From: Planctomycetota bacterium
GTDB lineage: Bacteria > Planctomycetota > UBA8742 > UBA2392
DNA length: 47,042 nucleotides
Assembly (NCBI GenBank): GCA_019912315.1
Contig: JAIOJA010000068.1
Coordinates: 1-47,042 of the forward strand
Reading direction: 5' to 3'
Shown in pieces: positions 25,536-34,288 of this stretch (position 1 is the first letter of the stretch; each line of letters opens with the position of its first letter). Both the position numbers and the translations under genes were made by a program. The notes under the pieces were generated by a model. The model searched no databases and had not been told where the DNA came from. It saw nothing but the letters and a program-made list of their open reading frames with translations.

Positions 25536-28481
25536 TTACCCGTCCACCACTCCCGCGCAGCGCGTGCACAGGAAGGCGTGTTCCTTCACGCTGCCGACGT
25601 CGCCCGTGCGCCGGAAACAACGGACGCAGGCGGTGTCTTCGAGTGCCTGGACTTTCACGAACAATCCCTTTACGTCCGTGGCCGGCTCGAACTCCTGCAA
25701 TGCCGCGTGGTCCGATGCGCCGTCCAGCTTCACGCGACTGACGTTGAGTGCCTCGGCCAATTCCGGCTCCAGTGTTTCGGGCGGGCCGAACGTTGCAAGC
25801 TGTTTCATCAGCTCGGCGTTCACTCCCAGGGTCACATGCGCGTCGTAGCCCTTGCCGATCACCTTTTCCTTGCGCAGGCGGTCGAGTACACGGTCGCTTT
25901 CGGCCTTCAGCTTGAACAGCAATCCGAAACGCGAATCCAGCGCCGTGTCGCGCTTGCCTTCACCCGCAGCAGTCGGCCAGGGCGCAAGATGGACACTGTC
26001 CGGCGTGCCGGGCCAGCGCGGGATGTGCTGCCACATTTCCTCGGTCGTGTGTACCAGCACCGGCGTCATCAGGCGCATCAGCACGTCGGCGATCACCCAG
26101 TAGGCGGTCTGGGCACTGCGTCGACTGACGCTCTCGGCGCCTTCGCAATACAGGCGGTCCTTGCAGACGTCGATGTACTGGCTGCTGAGGGTCACGTTCG
26201 CGAAGTGCACCAGCGCCCGGGTGGCCGTGTGGAACTCGTAGCGTTCCCATGAGCCTGTCACTTCGTCGATCACGCGCTGGCACTGGGACAACGCCCACTT
26301 GTCCAGGGGCTGCAGGTCATCGTACTTGACCGCGTGCTTGTCCGGCACGAAGTCGAACAGGTTGCTCACCAGCGCGCGGAACGTGTTACGCAGCTTGCGA
26401 TAGCTTTCGCCGGCGCCGCGTACGAGATCGTACGTGACCGGGATCGGCTCACTGGTGTTCGAGCTCGCGAAGTACAGGCGCAGCAGGTCCGCGCTCAGGT
26501 CTTTCACGCCCTTGTCGATTGCCCAGATGTTGCCCTTGCTTTTGCTGCCTTTTAGGCCGTTTTCATCGACGACGAATGCGCTGGTTAAACACTGCTTGAA
26601 GGGGCTTACACCCTGAGTCGCGACACTCAGGATCAACGAGACCTGGAACCAGCCGCGGTGCTGGTCGTCGCCTTCCAGGTACAGCCCGGCCGGGAATTTG
26701 TCTTTCAATTCCTCGTTGGTAAGCATCACGGCACGATGGCTTGAGCCGGATTCAAACCAGACGTCGAAGATGTCATCCATCTTCTTCAACTCGCGTCCTT
26801 TAAATTCATCCGGGCGCACGGCGTCCGGCAGCAGCTTGTCGACAGGCCAGTTGGCGTCGTCGTACCAGACGTTGCTGCCGTGCTCGGCGACGAGCGCGAC
26901 AACGTGATCCACGGTCTGCGTGCTGATGCAGACTTTGCCGGTCTCCGGGTCCATGAAGCCGGGGATCGGGATGCCCCAGAAACGCTGGCGCGAGATGCAC
27001 CAGTCGGGCCGGTTCTCGACCATCGCGCTGATGCGTTTTTCGCCCCAGGCGGGGAACCACTGGACGTTCTTGATTTCGTCCAGGATGCGCTGGCGCAGGG
27101 TCTTGGTCTGGCCTGCTTCGACGTGATCGACGTTGACGAACCATTGTTCAGTCGCGCGGAAGATTACGGGCGTGTGGGTGCGCCAGCAGTGCGGGTAGCT
27201 GTGCATGAACTTTTCGCTGTGCAGCAGGTCGCCTTGCTCGCGCAGCTTTTCGACGACGTTGTCGTTGTGCTTCCAGATCTGTTTGCCGTTGATGAAGGCG
27301 AACCAACCGTTGTCGTCTGGGTGATTCGCGGGCAGGTTCAACTCTTCGCGCAGGCGGTCATCCGAGTAATAGTGTCCGGTGGGGGAGACCGGGCAGACGG
27401 GACGGTCGGCGTTGAACCAGTCGTGATTCTTGCCGGTCTCGAAGTCCTCTTTACCGTGCCCGGGCGCGGTGTGGACCAGACCAGTACCGTCTTCGAGTGT
27501 CACGTAGTCTGCGAACACGACCGGACATTCGCTGCCCCACAACGGGTGCGAATAGGTTACCCCCGCCAGTGCCTCACCACGGAAGTGCTTTAAGACCTTG
27601 TGTTCGGTGACGCCGGACTTTTCGAGGACTGCTTCCCGCAGTTCTTCGGCCAGCACCGTTCGTTCGGACTTGCCGTCGCGGTCATATTCAACCAGCGCGT
27701 ACTCCGCGTCCTTGGCGACCGCGATGGCGAGGTTGGCCGGCATGGTCCAGGGCGTCGTCGTCCAGATCAGCAGCGCAACGTCGTCAACACCTGCGACTTG
27801 CGCGCGCGCGCGCATGCGCAGGTAGATGCTGACATCTTCGCGGTCCTCGTACTCGAGCTCAGCTTCGGCCAGGGCTGACTGCGCCGCCCATGACCAGTGA
27901 ACGCTGCGTTGCGCGCGCGTGATGTAGCCCTTGTCGAACAGGTCCCGGAAGACGCGCAGGACGTTGGATTCGTACTCCGGGCTGGTGGTCAGATACGGAC
28001 GCTGCCAGTCGCCAAGCGTGCCGGTGGTCTTGAACTGCCCGCGTTGCTTGTCGACGTAGCCGTTGGCGTACTCGAGGCATCGCTCGCGCAGCTGAACCGA
28101 CGTCATTTCCTCGGGCTTCTTGCCTCCGAGCTCTTTCAGCACATTGTGCTCGATCGGCAGCCCGTGGCAGTCCCAGCCGGGCACGTAGGGCGAATCAAAG
28201 CCCTGCATGGTCCGGAATTTCACGACCATGTCCTTCAGGATTTTGTTCATGCCGGTGCCGGTGTGGGCGTCGCCGTTGGCGTAGGGGGGACCGTCGTGCA
28301 GCACCCAGGGCTTGCCGCCCTTGCGCGCGGCGCGGATCTGCCCGTACAGGTCTTCCTCTTCCCACTTGGCTTGCAGGGCCGGCTCTTTCTCGGTCAGCCC
28401 GCCCTTCATGGAGAACTCGGTCTGCGGCAGCAGGACCGTCGATTTGTAGCGCGCCTTGGCGGCTTTTGCGTCTTCAGTCAT
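25536..28481 (-). CDS. ileS: Isoleucyl-tRNA synthetase
   Basis: This 981-residue class I enzyme charges tRNA-Ile. Seen: the HIGH-region motif DGPPYANGDAHTGTGMNKI, the editing domain (WTTTPWTMPANLA), the KMSKS-region LKGSKSKGN, and a C-terminal zinc site CVRCFRRTG...CTRC. Length and order match bacterial IleS with the C-terminal zinc finger. I start at the ATG at 28481 with a GAGG site 6 nt upstream; a longer frame to 28499 exists. Its 5' end is about 90 bp from the end of the Trm112 gene on the same strand. Confidence 0.96.
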   Translation of the reverse strand: MTEDAKAAKARYKSTVLLPQTEFSMKGGLTEKEPALQAKWEEEDLYGQIRAARKGGKPWVLHDGPPYANGDAHTGTGMNKILKDMVVKFRTMQGFDSPYVPGWDCHGLPIEHNVLKELGGKKPEEMTSVQLRERCLEYANGYVDKQRGQFKTTGTLGDWQRPYLTTSPEYESNVLRVFRDLFDKGYITRAQRSVHWSWAAQSALAEAELEYEDREDVSIYLRMRARAQVAGVDDVALLIWTTTPWTMPANLAIAVAKDAEYALVEYDRDGKSERTVLAEELREAVLEKSGVTEHKVLKHFRGEALAGVTYSHPLWGSECPVVFADYVTLEDGTGLVHTAPGHGKEDFETGKNHDWFNADRPVCPVSPTGHYYSDDRLREELNLPANHPDDNGWFAFINGKQIWKHNDNVVEKLREQGDLLHSEKFMHSYPHCWRTHTPVIFRATEQWFVNVDHVEAGQTKTLRQRILDEIKNVQWFPAWGEKRISAMVENRPDWCISRQRFWGIPIPGFMDPETGKVCISTQTVDHVVALVAEHGSNVWYDDANWPVDKLLPDAVRPDEFKGRELKKMDDIFDVWFESGSSHRAVMLTNEELKDKFPAGLYLEGDDQHRGWFQVSLILSVATQGVSPFKQCLTSAFVVDENGLKGSKSKGNIWAIDKGVKDLSADLLRLYFASSNTSEPIPVTYDLVRGAGESYRKLRNTFRALVSNLFDFVPDKHAVKYDDLQPLDKWALSQCQRVIDEVTGSWERYEFHTATRALVHFANVTLSSQYIDVCKDRLYCEGAESVSRRSAQTAYWVIADVLMRLMTPVLVHTTEEMWQHIPRWPGTPDSVHLAPWPTAAGEGKRDTALDSRFGLLFKLKAESDRVLDRLRKEKVIGKGYDAHVTLGVNAELMKQLATFGPPETLEPELAEALNVSRVKLDGASDHAALQEFEPATDVKGLFVKVQALEDTACVRCFRRTGDVGSVKEHAFLCTRCAGVVDG

Positions 28482-28573
28482 GGCAATCCTCGTGAGCACG
28501 GCAACGCCTCCGCCGCGCGGGTTTCGTGTTTAGCTTGATGGTGAATGGTTACAACGACGTGGCCGGGCTGCGA

Positions 28574-28795
28574 TTAGAGTTCCGCCAGCTCGGCGTCGGT
28601 AATTCGCTCAGCTTCGTCGATGAGCAGGATGGGTATGCCGTCTTCTATGCGGTAGGCCTTGCGGGATTCCTTGCACAGCAGGCGGTCGCCCTTCAGAACC
28701 AGTGGCTTATGGCTTTCCGGACAGACCAGCATGGCCAGAAAGTCCGGGTCGAGGGTATGCTCGGCTTTGGTTGTTTTGTCGGTTTCTTCGGCCAT
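28574..28795 (-). CDS. Trm112/UPF0434 family protein
   Basis: This is a small protein of ~73 residues from the ATG at 28795 (a longer version could begin at a TTG at 28831). The core reads LAMLVCPESHKPLVLKGDR, then LLCKESRKAYRIEDGIPILL. That matches YcaR/Trm112-like zinc-ribbon proteins, although only one Cys of each pair is clear. Bacterial members are small accessory proteins often found near ribosome or LPS genes. It is divergent from rpmH. Confidence 0.75.
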   Translation of the reverse strand: MAEETDKTTKAEHTLDPDFLAMLVCPESHKPLVLKGDRLLCKESRKAYRIEDGIPILLIDEAERITDAELAEL

Positions 28796-28840
28796 GGCGC
28801 ACATGCTATGGAACGCCTGAATGTTGCACAAGACTGGGGG

Positions 28841-28869
28841 TTGACAGTCCTTAAGAAGGGCACTACTTT
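28841..28869 (+). promoter_or_regulatory. Candidate rpmH promoter
   Basis: TTGACA (28841-28846), a consensus -35, is followed after 17 bp by TACTTT (28864-28869). This gives a ~20-nt leader before the rpmH ATG at 28897. Confidence 0.6.
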
Positions 28870-28896
28870 TCCCCGCCTTGAACCGCAGGTGTAGCG

Positions 28897-29139
28897 ATGA
28901 AGAAGAAGATTCGTAGTTCCAACGTCAAGCGTAACCGTACCCACGGTTTCCGTTCTCGCATGAAGACCGCCGACGGTCGCCAGGTTTTGGCACGCCGCCG
29001 CCGCAAGGGGCGCAAGAAGCTCACTGTCAGCGACGAGAACAAGGTAAAGCACCAGGGCGCGCCGCGCACGGTGCTTGAGCGCCGCCGCAAGCAGCGCGAA
29101 GCCCTGCGCCAGAAGCGCAAGCGCGCCGGCAAGATCTAG
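28897..29139 (+). CDS. rpmH: Ribosomal protein L34 with long C-terminal extension
   Basis: The first ~45 of 80 residues are clear L34 of the large subunit: [18 protein letters not shown], then [19 protein letters not shown]34 is normally only 44-50 residues. Here ~35 extra residues follow ([20 protein letters not shown] and a basic end), a highly charged likely helix. The usual neighbours rnpA and dnaA are absent, and the gene stands alone between Trm112 and an lptG-like gene, with its own promoter and a hairpin after it. Confidence 0.9.
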   Translation: MKKKIRSSNVKRNRTHGFRSRMKTADGRQVLARRRRKGRKKLTVSDENKVKHQGAPRTVLERRRKQREALRQKRKRAGKI

Positions 29140-29161
29140 CGATTTTGGATTAGGATTATGG

Positions 29162-29186
29162 ATCGGGCGGCCATTGGCCGCCCGAT
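29162..29186. terminator. Bidirectional-type terminator
   Basis: ATCGGGCGGCC (29162-29172) and GGCCGCCCGAT (29176-29186) form a perfect 11-bp stem with a 3-nt loop, then TTTCGTT. It lies between convergent rpmH and the lptG-like gene. Confidence 0.85.
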
Positions 29187-29190
29187 TTCG

Positions 29191-30249
29191 TTACGCCCGC
29201 CAGTACAGCACGCCGGCGATGATACCGAACAGGACCGGGGCGACGCTGGCCCCGACAATCGGTGACAGCCCGCCAGCCTGGGACATGGTTTCGAACCAGA
29301 ACTGGAGTATCTGGTAGCCTACTACCGCCAGTATCGCGAGGCTGCCGGCTTTGAACGCGCTGCGTCCTGACCTCGCGATAATCAGCCCGATCCCGCAGAC
29401 CAGCAGGATGACGCCCGACAACGGGTGCCACAGCTCGTGTATCAGCGCAACGCGCAGGTCGCGATCGTCCGGGTTTTCCCAGGATTCGTTGAACAGCTGG
29501 CTCAGCGGCTTGTCACCGTAGCTGCGTTTGCGGCGGGCGAAGTCGGCGGGGTAGATCTGCCCGTAGGGCAGCGCGCCGTCGAACGTCGTCGGGTCGCCGT
29601 TCTCGACGGGTTCGGTCGCCGTCAGCGCCGCGAGGTCGTAAACAGTGGATTTTCCCGGCGACCACCAGCGGGTCTGGTCGTCGATCCAGTTCAGTTCAGG
29701 GGCGACGATTACGCGGGTGCCGTCGCGGCTCATGATGCGCACGTCGCTGACAGTGCGCGTGTCCAGGTTGTAGTTGCGCACGAACCAGACGTTGCCGTCG
29801 TCGTCACGCACGCTGATGCGTTTGCCCTTGCGGTACTCAAACGCGCCATAGGGCGACTCGCGCGCGCTGTCAGCCAGCTGCGGCAGCGCGAACTGGCGCA
29901 GCCCCAGCCCCAACAATCCAAGCAGCAAGGCCGGGATCAGCACGGCTGCCAGGGCCCGGCGCTGGCCAACACCCGCGGCTTCCATCAGCAGCAACTCGCG
30001 TGAACGAATCAGGCGCGCTACGGCGAACATGCCGCTTGCGATGATCATGAAGGGGTACAGCAGGTACAGAATCGGCGGCAGGTTGTAGGCGTAAAACAGC
30101 AGCGTGCCCTTGGCGACGTCCGGAAAATTCTGGATCTTGTCCATGTTCAACAGCACGTCCACAACCAGGAAGACCGTCGTAAACAGCGCCAGCACCAGCA
30201 GCAGGCTCTGCACGAACACACTCAGGAAGTAGCGGTCGAAACGCTTCAT
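29191..30249 (-). CDS. lptG: LptF/LptG-family LPS export permease (LptG-like)
   Basis: This 352-residue protein has the family pattern: N-terminal membrane helices (MKRFDRYFLSVFVQSLLLVL; FLVVDVLLNMDKIQNF), a central periplasmic beta domain, and about three C-terminal helices. It would form part of the transporter that extracts LPS from the inner membrane. I start at the ATG at 30249 (MKRFDRYF); the longer frame to 30339 lacks support. The assignment to LptG rather than LptF rests on the N-terminal pattern and is moderate. The partner-like gene is at 31256-32383, on the same strand but separated by an oppositely oriented kinase gene. Confidence 0.75.
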   Translation of the reverse strand: MKRFDRYFLSVFVQSLLLVLALFTTVFLVVDVLLNMDKIQNFPDVAKGTLLFYAYNLPPILYLLYPFMIIASGMFAVARLIRSRELLLMEAAGVGQRRALAAVLIPALLLGLLGLGLRQFALPQLADSARESPYGAFEYRKGKRISVRDDDGNVWFVRNYNLDTRTVSDVRIMSRDGTRVIVAPELNWIDDQTRWWSPGKSTVYDLAALTATEPVENGDPTTFDGALPYGQIYPADFARRKRSYGDKPLSQLFNESWENPDDRDLRVALIHELWHPLSGVILLVCGIGLIIARSGRSAFKAGSLAILAVVGYQILQFWFETMSQAGGLSPIVGASVAPVLFGIIAGVLYWRA

Positions 30250-30413
30250 GGTCACAGTCTCGCGCGCACGATACCTCAGAGAAGCAGCGCCTGCCAACGG
30301 GCTGCGAGTCGTTGCGAAAAACCGCCGTGTCCGCGGCATTGCCGAATCGGGGGCGGCTGGAATACACTGCGTGTGCAGTCTGTTGGCGGTCGTTTGGAAG
30401 CAGTGCGGAATTC

Positions 30414-31259
30414 ATGAACGAACTATCAGTCATTCATCCGGAACGGGCGGCGCCCGTATCTCAGCGCAGGGGAGCCTCGCGCGGCGGTGATCGTGAACTG
30501 GTGCAGGCCGCGGAGCAGGTGCTGGGGCACAGCGATTTCGAAGATGTGCTTCAGCTTTCGCGCCGCGGCGGGCTTGCGCTGATTCACCATGAAGGTGAGT
30601 TGCGCGTGTTTAAGTTCATTAGTTGTCAGGCCGACTGGAAGAAGCGCTGGGCGCGCCGTATTGGCTGGAACCCGGCCCGTCGTGCACATCGCATGTCCCG
30701 CGCCCTGTCGGACGCCGGCATTCTTGTCTGCCCCGTTGAGCAGCACGGCACCGTGAAGCTGGACACGGCGCCGCGGGCGGTGTGGACAATCAGCCGCTAT
30801 GTTGAGTACGGGCTGACACTTCGCCAGCTTAAGGAAAAGACGCAACCCGGCAGGCGTTCGCCCTCGCACCCGATGGTGCAGGAAATGTTCACCGCCGCGA
30901 TCAGCCTGTTGCGACGCCTGCACGACGCGGGTTTTGAGCACCGGGACTATCACGCGGGCAACCTGCTGGTGACGGCCATCAAGGGCGAAGAGATTACGCA
31001 GGGCAACGCGCAGCTTCATCTGGTTGATCTGGAAACAGTCATGCAGCGCGAAGTTGACGCTGTGCGGCGCTCGCGCGACCTGAGCCGCTTCCTGGACAAT
31101 TTCGTGGAGCCAGAGGATTACCGGCAGGTCATCGACCAGGCCCTTGCCGACTACGCACCCGACAAGCCCTCGCTGTTGAAGAGCATCCTCGCCACGCGAC
31201 GCATGAACGGGCTGCTGGCCAAGAAGGGCATCCGGGATCGCGACCGCGAAGAGTTCTAG
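30414..31259 (+). CDS. WaaP/Kdo-kinase-like protein
   Basis: This 281-residue kinase-fold protein carries the LPS-kinase-type catalytic loop HRDYHAGNLLV and a metal-binding Asp in LVDLETV. The nucleotide-binding part is recognisable from LRVFKFISCQADWKKRW. Relatives (WaaP/KdkA) phosphorylate core sugars of lipopolysaccharide at the inner membrane, and the flanking LptF/G genes support an envelope role. I start at the ATG at 30414. Its TAG stop overlaps the stop of the convergent lptF-like gene within CTAG at 31256-31259. Confidence 0.75.
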   Translation: MNELSVIHPERAAPVSQRRGASRGGDRELVQAAEQVLGHSDFEDVLQLSRRGGLALIHHEGELRVFKFISCQADWKKRWARRIGWNPARRAHRMSRALSDAGILVCPVEQHGTVKLDTAPRAVWTISRYVEYGLTLRQLKEKTQPGRRSPSHPMVQEMFTAAISLLRRLHDAGFEHRDYHAGNLLVTAIKGEEITQGNAQLHLVDLETVMQREVDAVRRSRDLSRFLDNFVEPEDYRQVIDQALADYAPDKPSLLKSILATRRMNGLLAKKGIRDRDREEF

Positions 31260-32383
31260 ACCCCGCGCCCGCGGAACAGCGCCCCCACAACCACAAGGAT
31301 CGCCGCCAGCGTTGCCGCGGGCGCCAGGCACATGGCAACTTCCGGGGGCAGATTGGCCGTCTCCGCAAGGGATGTCGCCATGGTCATCAACGGATAGTAG
31401 CCCAGTGCGCTGGGAATCACCCCTGCGCCGATCGCGAACAGGCGGTTGGGATGGTTCACCAGCGACGCCAGCAGCGCACCCAGCAGGGGCAGAAGCAGCC
31501 CCGCGCCGCACAATCCCGTCCGGCGCACCAGCTCAGCGGCCGCGGCGCGCTGCTTGCTGTCCGCTACCACATCTTTGCGAATGTCCTCAAGCAGCGCCAT
31601 GGTGCGCATGGCCTTCGGCGCATCCGGGTCTTCTTCGCTGCCGAAATCAAACGGCACCCGCAACTCGTTGATGCGATCCGCCACAAGTGGCGCGCCGGCC
31701 GGCCGGCCCGAGCTTGGTTCAAACTCAACCAGTCGTGGCTCGATACACTGCGAAAGCACCAGCGTGCCCGAGTGGCGCAAGTAGCTGATAGAGGCGCTGC
31801 GGGCGCTCAGTGACGCCAGCAGCCCCAGGTCGTTGTAGACAAGTATCTTCAGCCCTTCGTACTGCCGCCCGCGCAGGGACTCATAGCTGATGTCAATGCT
31901 GGCGTCCGGGCCACCGCGCCCAGGAAAGCGCAGCTCGCGCGGGCCCTGAGGCGGGGCGTCGATGAAATCCGCGAGGGCCTGCCGTTGCAGCGAGTGGCGC
32001 TGCGCGTATGCGTCAGGTCCCAGTTCCGAAACGCCGACCCAGGAAATGGCCGCCACAACGATCCCGAGCGGCAGCAGCATCACGTAGGGGCGCCAGGGTG
32101 CGACGCCCGAGGCAGCGAGCAGCAGCAGTTCGCGCTCGCCGCGCATACGCCCGAACACCAGCGTCGCGGCGAAAAGCGCGCTCATGGGAAGCGTCATCGG
32201 CAGCAGGCTGATCCAGAGCGACGGCGCGAAGGACATCAGGGTGTTGAAGTGGGGGGTGACTTCGAAGCGGTTGACGATCTGGTACAGGCTGAGCGCCGTG
32301 AACAGAAACGTCAGCCCGATCACACTGATCAGCGTCAACAGTGTCACGTCGCGCACCACCACAACATCGACGCGCGATATCAT
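31256..32383 (-). CDS. lptF: LptF/LptG-family LPS export permease (LptF-like)
   Basis: This 375-residue membrane protein has N-terminal helices (LISVIGLTFLFTALSLYQIV; LPMTLPMSALFAATLVF), a loop with GRMRGERELLLLAASG as seen in LptF/G, a periplasmic domain, and C-terminal helices. Its ATG overlaps the aroC stop (ATGA, 32380-32383), so it is translated with aroC. The LptF label is by contrast with the LptG-like protein at 29191-30249. Confidence 0.75.
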   Translation of the reverse strand: MISRVDVVVVRDVTLLTLISVIGLTFLFTALSLYQIVNRFEVTPHFNTLMSFAPSLWISLLPMTLPMSALFAATLVFGRMRGERELLLLAASGVAPWRPYVMLLPLGIVVAAISWVGVSELGPDAYAQRHSLQRQALADFIDAPPQGPRELRFPGRGGPDASIDISYESLRGRQYEGLKILVYNDLGLLASLSARSASISYLRHSGTLVLSQCIEPRLVEFEPSSGRPAGAPLVADRINELRVPFDFGSEEDPDAPKAMRTMALLEDIRKDVVADSKQRAAAAELVRRTGLCGAGLLLPLLGALLASLVNHPNRLFAIGAGVIPSALGYYPLMTMATSLAETANLPPEVAMCLAPAATLAAILVVVGALFRGRGV

Positions 32384-33555
32384 GCGCCTTCCCCGAATGG
32401 CTTCAGGCTTGCCAGATAGCCCTCGAGATTTCTCTGTTGCTCAAGCACGCTGTCGCCGCCCGTCTTTTCAAGCAGCGCCTGGGCGATCACTATGGCTACC
32501 GCGCACTCGGCGACAATCGCCGCGGCCGGGACCGCGCAGGTATCACTGCGCTCGGTGCTGGCCTTGGCCGCCTTGCCTGTTGACACGTCAACGGTGTCGA
32601 GCGGGTTCATCAGCGTGCTGATCGGCTTCATGTGAACCCGGCAGACCAGGGGCTCGCCGTTGGTCACGCCCCCTTCAAGCCCGCCCGCGTTGTTGCCGCC
32701 CCGCGCGTAAGGGCTGCGACCGGCGGCGGGTGCCATGGGCAGTACCGGGTCGTGCACCTTGCTGCCGCGACGCTTGGCGCACTCGGCGCCAAGCCCGATC
32801 TCGACCGCCTTCATGGCCTGGATGCTCATGAGTGCCTGGCCGATGCGTCCGTCGAGCCTGGTGTCCGACTGGTTGTGACTGCCGAGCCCGGGCGGCAGGT
32901 TGAGCGCGACAACTTCGATGCTGCCGCCGAGTGTGTCGCCTTCAGCCTTGGCCGCGTCAATGGCTGTTGTTAGCGCCGCGTCGTGGTCGCGCTCGATGGT
33001 TCCGAAATCGGCGGCATCGCGCGCGCTGCGGGCCGCGCCGGCGTTCCTGAAAATCTGCGAGTAGCCCTTGCCCATGGGCGCGTCGGCTTGCACATCACCG
33101 ATACTGAGCACATGGGCGACGATCTCGATGCCGAATTCGCGCAGCAGGCTCTGGCAGACGCTTCCGACCATGACGCGCGCGGCGGTTTCACGGGCGCTTG
33201 CGCGCTCGAGTACGTCGCGAGCGTTGCGCGAGCCAATCTTCAGCACGCCCGCCAGATCTACGTGGCCAGGGCGGACGTTGGGCAGGTCCGGTGCTTTGTC
33301 GAGGCGCGAGTCTTTGTTGTAAACGACCAGTGTCAGCGGACTGCCTATGGTGACACCCTTGCGCACGCCGCTCAGCACGGTGACTTCATCGCGCTCAAGG
33401 TTCTGGCGCCCGCCGCGCCCGTAGCCACCCTGACGGCGCTTTAGCTGTGCGTTGATCCAGTCCGTGTCCAGTTCATGCCCGAACGGAAACCCGAACACGG
33501 ATGCAATCACGCCCGGGCCGTGCGATTCACCAGCAGTCGAGAATGTCAGCGCCAT
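32380..33555 (-). CDS. aroC: Chorismate synthase
   Basis: This 391-residue enzyme makes chorismate from EPSP with reduced FMN, the last shikimate step. Seen: STAGESHGPG at the N-terminus, GYGRGGRQ, the signature RASARETAARV near residue 120, and GSKVHDPVLPM. Start at the ATG at 33555, with AGGA 5 nt upstream. It is full length. The downstream overlap with lptF makes an aroC-lptF unit, an odd pairing that probably reflects shared transcription only. Confidence 0.95.
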   Translation of the reverse strand: MALTFSTAGESHGPGVIASVFGFPFGHELDTDWINAQLKRRQGGYGRGGRQNLERDEVTVLSGVRKGVTIGSPLTLVVYNKDSRLDKAPDLPNVRPGHVDLAGVLKIGSRNARDVLERASARETAARVMVGSVCQSLLREFGIEIVAHVLSIGDVQADAPMGKGYSQIFRNAGAARSARDAADFGTIERDHDAALTTAIDAAKAEGDTLGGSIEVVALNLPPGLGSHNQSDTRLDGRIGQALMSIQAMKAVEIGLGAECAKRRGSKVHDPVLPMAPAAGRSPYARGGNNAGGLEGGVTNGEPLVCRVHMKPISTLMNPLDTVDVSTGKAAKASTERSDTCAVPAAAIVAECAVAIVIAQALLEKTGGDSVLEQQRNLEGYLASLKPFGEGA

Positions 33556-33577
33556 GACCGTCCTGAACAGCGAACAA

Positions 33578-33644
33578 CCAATATCCAATAACTCAAGCGA
33601 AGACGGAACCCTGTCTACATTGGTAACTGGTTATTGGTCATTGG
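33578..33644. repeat. AT-rich imperfect inverted repeat before aroC
   Basis: CCAATATCCAATAAC (33578-33592) and GTTATTGGTCATTGG (33630-33644) match as inverted repeats except at two positions. They are strikingly AT-rich for this genome. The right arm is followed by further GGTTATT units. It lies in the 100-bp gap between aroC and the nitroreductase gene. Confidence 0.6.
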
Positions 33645-33658
33645 TTATTTGCTGTTGA

Positions 33659-34288
33659 TCAGGGCTCGAAGGGCAGCCTGGCCGGAAAGGGCTTGAGCTT
33701 GCCTTCGCCGTCGATCACGTGCGCCTTAACGGCGGGGCCTTTGCGCGGGCGCGGTCTAAGCTCTTCGTCCGGCTCGCCGTAGCCAATGGGCAGCACGGCC
33801 TGGCAGCTCCAGTTCTCGTCCACGCCGAGCAGTTTATTGAAGTCGCGCGTCAGGCTGGGCGTATAGGTCAGCGAATGAATGCCCTCGATTTCGAGCGCGT
33901 TGATGAAGTTCGCGACGCTAAGCCACACACTCTGCAACCAGAAGGGCAGGTCGCGCCGACCAAACACGGCGACCAGGTACGGGGCTGTCTCCGCGAACTC
34001 CTTGACCGGGGTGATCATGTGGTCCACGAAGAACGCTTTTAGCCAGTCCGGGCTGCTGTCGTGGAACTTGACGTCGGCTTTCTCGCAAAGCTCGCGGACT
34101 TTGTCGCGAATCGCGCCGCGCTCAATCAGCACGTACTCCCATGGCTGGGTGTTGGCGCCGCTGGGCGCGCGCATCGCGGCAATCAGCGCGCGCTCAAGCT
34201 TGTTGGGCTCAATGGCGCGGTCCGTAAAGAAGCGACGCGAGCGCCGTCGGCGCAGGAGTGCTTGAAAATCCGCGGGGTCTACGCTCAC
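33659..34288 (-). CDS. Nitroreductase-family flavoprotein
   Basis: This 209-residue protein of the FMN-dependent nitroreductase fold has RRRSRRFFTDRAIEPNKLER and APSGANTQPWEYVLIE, which form the FMN-binding region. Later come WLQSVWLSVANFINALEIEG and GYGEPDEE. It transfers electrons from NAD(P)H to a flavin-reducible substrate that is not predictable. The GTG start at 34288 overlaps the Skp stop (GTGA), so it is the last gene of the bamA-skp group. Confidence 0.85.
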   Translation of the reverse strand: MSVDPADFQALLRRRRSRRFFTDRAIEPNKLERALIAAMRAPSGANTQPWEYVLIERGAIRDKVRELCEKADVKFHDSSPDWLKAFFVDHMITPVKEFAETAPYLVAVFGRRDLPFWLQSVWLSVANFINALEIEGIHSLTYTPSLTRDFNKLLGVDENWSCQAVLPIGYGEPDEELRPRPRKGPAVKAHVIDGEGKLKPFPARLPFEP

